Source: Akkermansia sp. (GTDB taxonomy: Bacteria > Verrucomicrobiota > Verrucomicrobiia > Verrucomicrobiales > Akkermansiaceae). From it: a DNA stretch of 8,500 nucleotides. The notes under the pieces were generated by a model. The model ran no database searches and was not told the origin of the DNA. It saw nothing but the letters and a program-made list of their open reading frames with translations. Numbering within the stretch: the stretch's first letter is position 1; each line of letters opens with the position of its first letter. The translations under genes and the position numbers were made by a program. The DNA is taken from NCBI GenBank assembly GCA_017628435.1, contig JAGBZE010000212.1:1-8500 (forward strand), in the 5' to 3' direction. Shown here piece after piece: positions 6,770-8,500 of this stretch.

Positions 6770-6798
6770 ATTCTACCAGTTTTTCTTTGGGGTGTACA
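6770..6798 (-). promoter_or_regulatory. sigma70-type promoter of the acyltransferase/SGNH operon
   Basis: On the - strand, TGTACA (6798-6793, 4 of 6 matches to TTGACA) is followed after 17 bp by TAGAAT (6775-6770, 5 of 6), preceded by TGG, an extended -10 signal. It shares the ACACCCCA stretch and the identical -10 box with the promoter at 39-67. A six-base discriminator predicts a start at the A at 6763, giving a 15-nt leader made of two A residues and then C and T only, without SD. Confidence 0.55.
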
Positions 6799-6803
6799 GC
6801 AAT

Positions 6804-6833
6804 AATATAGCCACTGAATTAAAATTGCATCAA
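6804..6833 (-). promoter_or_regulatory. alternative upstream promoter for the acyltransferase operon
   Basis: On the - strand, TTGATG (6833-6828, 4 of 6) and TATATT (6809-6804, 5 of 6) are 18 bp apart. The -35 box overlaps both copies of the 10-bp tandem repeat. It could be a second start giving a leader of about 50 nt, or a chance match in an AT-rich stretch. It is weaker in support than the promoter closer to the gene. Confidence 0.25.
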
Positions 6834-6841
6834 ATTGCATC
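6822..6841. repeat. perfect 10-bp tandem direct repeat upstream of the acyltransferase gene
   Basis: The + strand reads AAATTGCATC at 6822-6831 and again at 6832-6841 without a gap or mismatch (GATGCAATTT twice on the - strand). The period is about one helical turn, so two copies would present the same DNA face to a protein. The block is centred about 69 bp upstream of the predicted transcription start at 6763, a position used by class I activators, and it overlaps the alternative -35 box. It may be a regulator site; no regulator is encoded nearby. Confidence 0.5.
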
Positions 6842-6870
6842 ACCTTGGCTGCACTGGAGTTAGAATAAAC

Positions 6871-6896
6871 GCGCCATTCCGGGGGAGGAATGGTGC
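6871..6896 (-). terminator. intrinsic terminator of the sulfatase gene
   Basis: The arms GCGCCATTCC (6871-6880) and GGAATGGTGC (6887-6896) form a 10-position inverted repeat with a 6-base loop. On the - strand transcript there is one A-C mismatch near the base and seven consecutive pairs next to the loop, and the tail is GTTTATTCT (6870-6862), moderately U-rich. It lies 24 bp after the sulfatase stop and before the next promoter, the expected place. The tail on the + strand has no T run, so it is directional. The broken U run makes it a moderate rather than a strong terminator. Confidence 0.6.
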
Positions 6897-6920
6897 GTGG
6901 TAGGATGATAGTTATGTTGC

Positions 6921-8500
6921 TTATTTGATGCGGTCATCTTCGCCCGGGCCCCAGGAGGGCAGGAAATCCGGGATGCGGTTGCCGCTGCCCGGGCAATCCG
7001 CCGGCACGCGGTATTGCTCGCGCAGCTTGTGGTAGGTCTCCGTGAGCTGCTTCATTACCTCGGCATACTCCGGGTCCTGGGCCACATTGCGCATCTGCTT
7101 CGGGTCTTTCTCGTTATCGATGAGCAACCACTCATTTTCCGGCTTGCGGGCGCCGCTCTTGCGTTCCTCATCCGTCGGGGTCCAGATGCGTGCGAAGGTG
7201 TAGCGCTGCGTGCGTAGACCATCGTGGCGGGGGGCGTTGTGCTCACCTGGCTGCTCGTAGAAAGCATAGTACAGCGGGCGGTCGGTGAACTCCGGTGCCT
7301 CGCCTGTCTGGAACAGCGGCGTCAGCGACACACCCTCCATCGTGCGTGTGTTCTCCGGCGTGTTCACACCGGCAATCTCCAGAATCGTGGGGGCGTAGTC
7401 AATATTCTGCACCATGGCCTGGGAGCGCTTGCCAGCGGCAATCTTGCCCTTCCAGCGCATCACCAGCGGCATGCGGAAGCTCTGCTCAAAAATCCAGCGT
7501 TTGTCGTAAAGACCATGTTCGCCCAGGTAGAATCCCTGGTCTCCCACATAGATGACCAGCGTATTCTCGGAAAGACCGTGGCGGTCCAGGTAATCCAGCA
7601 GGCTGGAGATAGACTGGTCTACCGAGAGCAGGGTGCCCAGGTAGTCCTCCCTATACCAGCGCCAGCGCAGCACGGCCCGATCGCGCTCCGTCTGCACCTT
7701 GCCGGCGCGGAATGCCTCCACGAACTCCCGCGTGCGGGTAGCAAAGAAGTCATCATATATCTCCTTGGTGCCCGGGTCCATGTGGTTCGTATCCCAACCG
7801 AAATTATTCTTGGCCGGGAATTTCGGCTTGTGGGCATTCCAGTCAAATCCCTCGGGCACCCCGCCGTTGTTCTTGAACACACCGCGGTCCACCATTCCGC
7901 GCAGGGCCCACTTCGGCACAATCTCCTTCATCACATCGAAAGGAATCTCCTTCTGCACCAGGTGGTTGTCATTCCAGTTGCACATATCCCACAGCACGCT
8001 CTGGCGGTTGTGGCGCAGGAACTCCGGGCGGTTCGCGTAATCATCCATCAGCGTGTCCGGCGGAGTCAGCTTGGAAACATACTCCTTCACCGCCTTCAGG
8101 TGGCGCGGAGCCGGAATCCAGTTGCGGTGCGGAGCCTTGTGACCCACAATCAGCGCAAACGGCTTGCTCTTGTCGCGGTTCTCCATCCAGTCAATAGCCT
8201 TCGTCGTCACCAGGTCAGTCACATAACCGCGGTCCTGGTGGTGCGTGGTGCGGCCATTCACCCCCGGCTGGTGGAACGTGGGGTTCCAGTAATCGCCCTG
8301 GCTCGGGAACACCTGCCAGGAATTGAACCCCGTCGGCTGCGAAATCAGATGCCACTTGCCCACAATACCCGTCTGGTATCCGGCTGCCTGCAGCATCTTC
8401 GGGTAAGTCGGCTGGTCTCCGTTGAAAGCAGGGCCGCCATAGTTGTACAGGAAGCCATTGTTGTGCGAGTGACGCCCCGTCAGCATGCAGGCGCGTGAAG
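6921..8500 (-). CDS. formylglycine-dependent sulfatase (partial, N-terminus outside the window)
   Basis: The frame is open to the window edge; 525 residues are visible. The outermost residues read S-R-A-C-M-L-T-G-R, the second half of the sulfatase signature C-x-P-S-R-x-x-x-x-T-G-R. The Met at 8486 is therefore internal, and the formylglycine Cys lies three codons before the visible Ser, just off the edge. Numbered from that Met, GKWHL (43-47), GHKAPHRNW (115-123), the metal-site segment GDQGFYLGEHGLYDKR (315-330) and a sulfatase C-terminal subdomain (WLLIDNEKDPKQMRNV, 453-468) follow in order. The metal pair is Asp316-Gln317, where many sulfatases have Asp-Asn or Asp-His. These enzymes remove sulfate esters from glycans such as mucin or glycosaminoglycans, usually in the periplasm or outside the cell; a signal peptide would be beyond the edge. 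The similarity to GlcNAc-6-sulfatase-like groups is an impression only. Transcription ends at the hairpin 24 bp downstream. Confidence 0.92.
   Translation of the reverse strand, partial: SRACMLTGRHSHNNGFLYNYGGPAFNGDQPTYPKMLQAAGYQTGIVGKWHLISQPTGFNSWQVFPSQGDYWNPTFHQPGVNGRTTHHQDRGYVTDLVTTKAIDWMENRDKSKPFALIVGHKAPHRNWIPAPRHLKAVKEYVSKLTPPDTLMDDYANRPEFLRHNRQSVLWDMCNWNDNHLVQKEIPFDVMKEIVPKWALRGMVDRGVFKNNGGVPEGFDWNAHKPKFPAKNNFGWDTNHMDPGTKEIYDDFFATRTREFVEAFRAGKVQTERDRAVLRWRWYREDYLGTLLSVDQSISSLLDYLDRHGLSENTLVIYVGDQGFYLGEHGLYDKRWIFEQSFRMPLVMRWKGKIAAGKRSQAMVQNIDYAPTILEIAGVNTPENTRTMEGVSLTPLFQTGEAPEFTDRPLYYAFYEQPGEHNAPRHDGLRTQRYTFARIWTPTDEERKSGARKPENEWLLIDNEKDPKQMRNVAQDPEYAEVMKQLTETYHKLREQYRVPADCPGSGNRIPDFLPSWGPGEDDRIK

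Noticed and set aside
7224..8498. Long + strand open frame of 424 codons opposite the sulfatase
   Set aside because: It lies wholly within a sulfatase with intact motifs; the translated sequence is low-complexity Val/Leu/His/Arg-rich and has no family features.

Overview
The window looks like a chromosomal segment from a Gram-negative, mucin/glycan-degrading bacterium, most likely Verrucomicrobiota and possibly close to Akkermansia. I infer this from the formylglycine-type sulfatase, a lipoprotein alpha/beta hydrolase, an AlgI-type acyltransferase, a GC content in the 50-60% range, and the absence of any convincing Shine-Dalgarno sequence. No single gene proves the taxonomy. There are no RNA genes, insertion sequences or CRISPR arrays that I can support.

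Layout: one gene on the + strand, a lipoprotein alpha/beta hydrolase (74-1786), converges on a block of six - strand genes. In - strand transcription order these are a sulfatase cut by the right edge (8500-6921), an intergenic control region (6920-6749), an AlgI-type membrane-bound O-acyltransferase (6748-5270), an SGNH/GDSL-like membrane-anchored esterase or transferase (5251-4385), an adenosylhomocysteinase-like NAD-binding protein with a degenerate active site (4357-3260), an unrecognised membrane protein (3224-2103) and a hotdog-fold acyl-CoA thioesterase (2093-1701). The thioesterase 3' end overlaps the hydrolase 3' end by 86 bases on opposite strands.

Transcription units: the sulfatase ends in a hairpin with a short U-rich tail. 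Just downstream, a sigma70-type promoter (TGTACA-17-TAGAAT) starts the acyltransferase/SGNH pair, with a perfect 10-bp tandem repeat upstream of it. The adenosylhomocysteinase-like gene follows the pair closely (27 bp) and may be read through. A second clear promoter (TTGACA-17-TACAAT) spans the stop codon of that gene and drives the membrane protein and thioesterase pair. The + strand hydrolase has its own near-consensus promoter (TTGACA-17-TAGAAT) placed so that transcription should begin at or next to its ATG. The clear promoters predict leaders of 0 to about 15 nt, so leaderless or SD-independent initiation seems to be the local rule.

Functionally, the acyltransferase and the SGNH protein form a two-gene envelope O-acylation module of the AlgI/AlgX or DltB/DltD kind, with an unknown glycan or polymer substrate. 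The sulfatase and the lipoprotein hydrolase also act in the envelope or periplasm. The adenosylhomocysteinase-like protein is the least ordinary gene: the Rossmann half is recognisable but the residues used for hydrolysis in true SAHH are not found.
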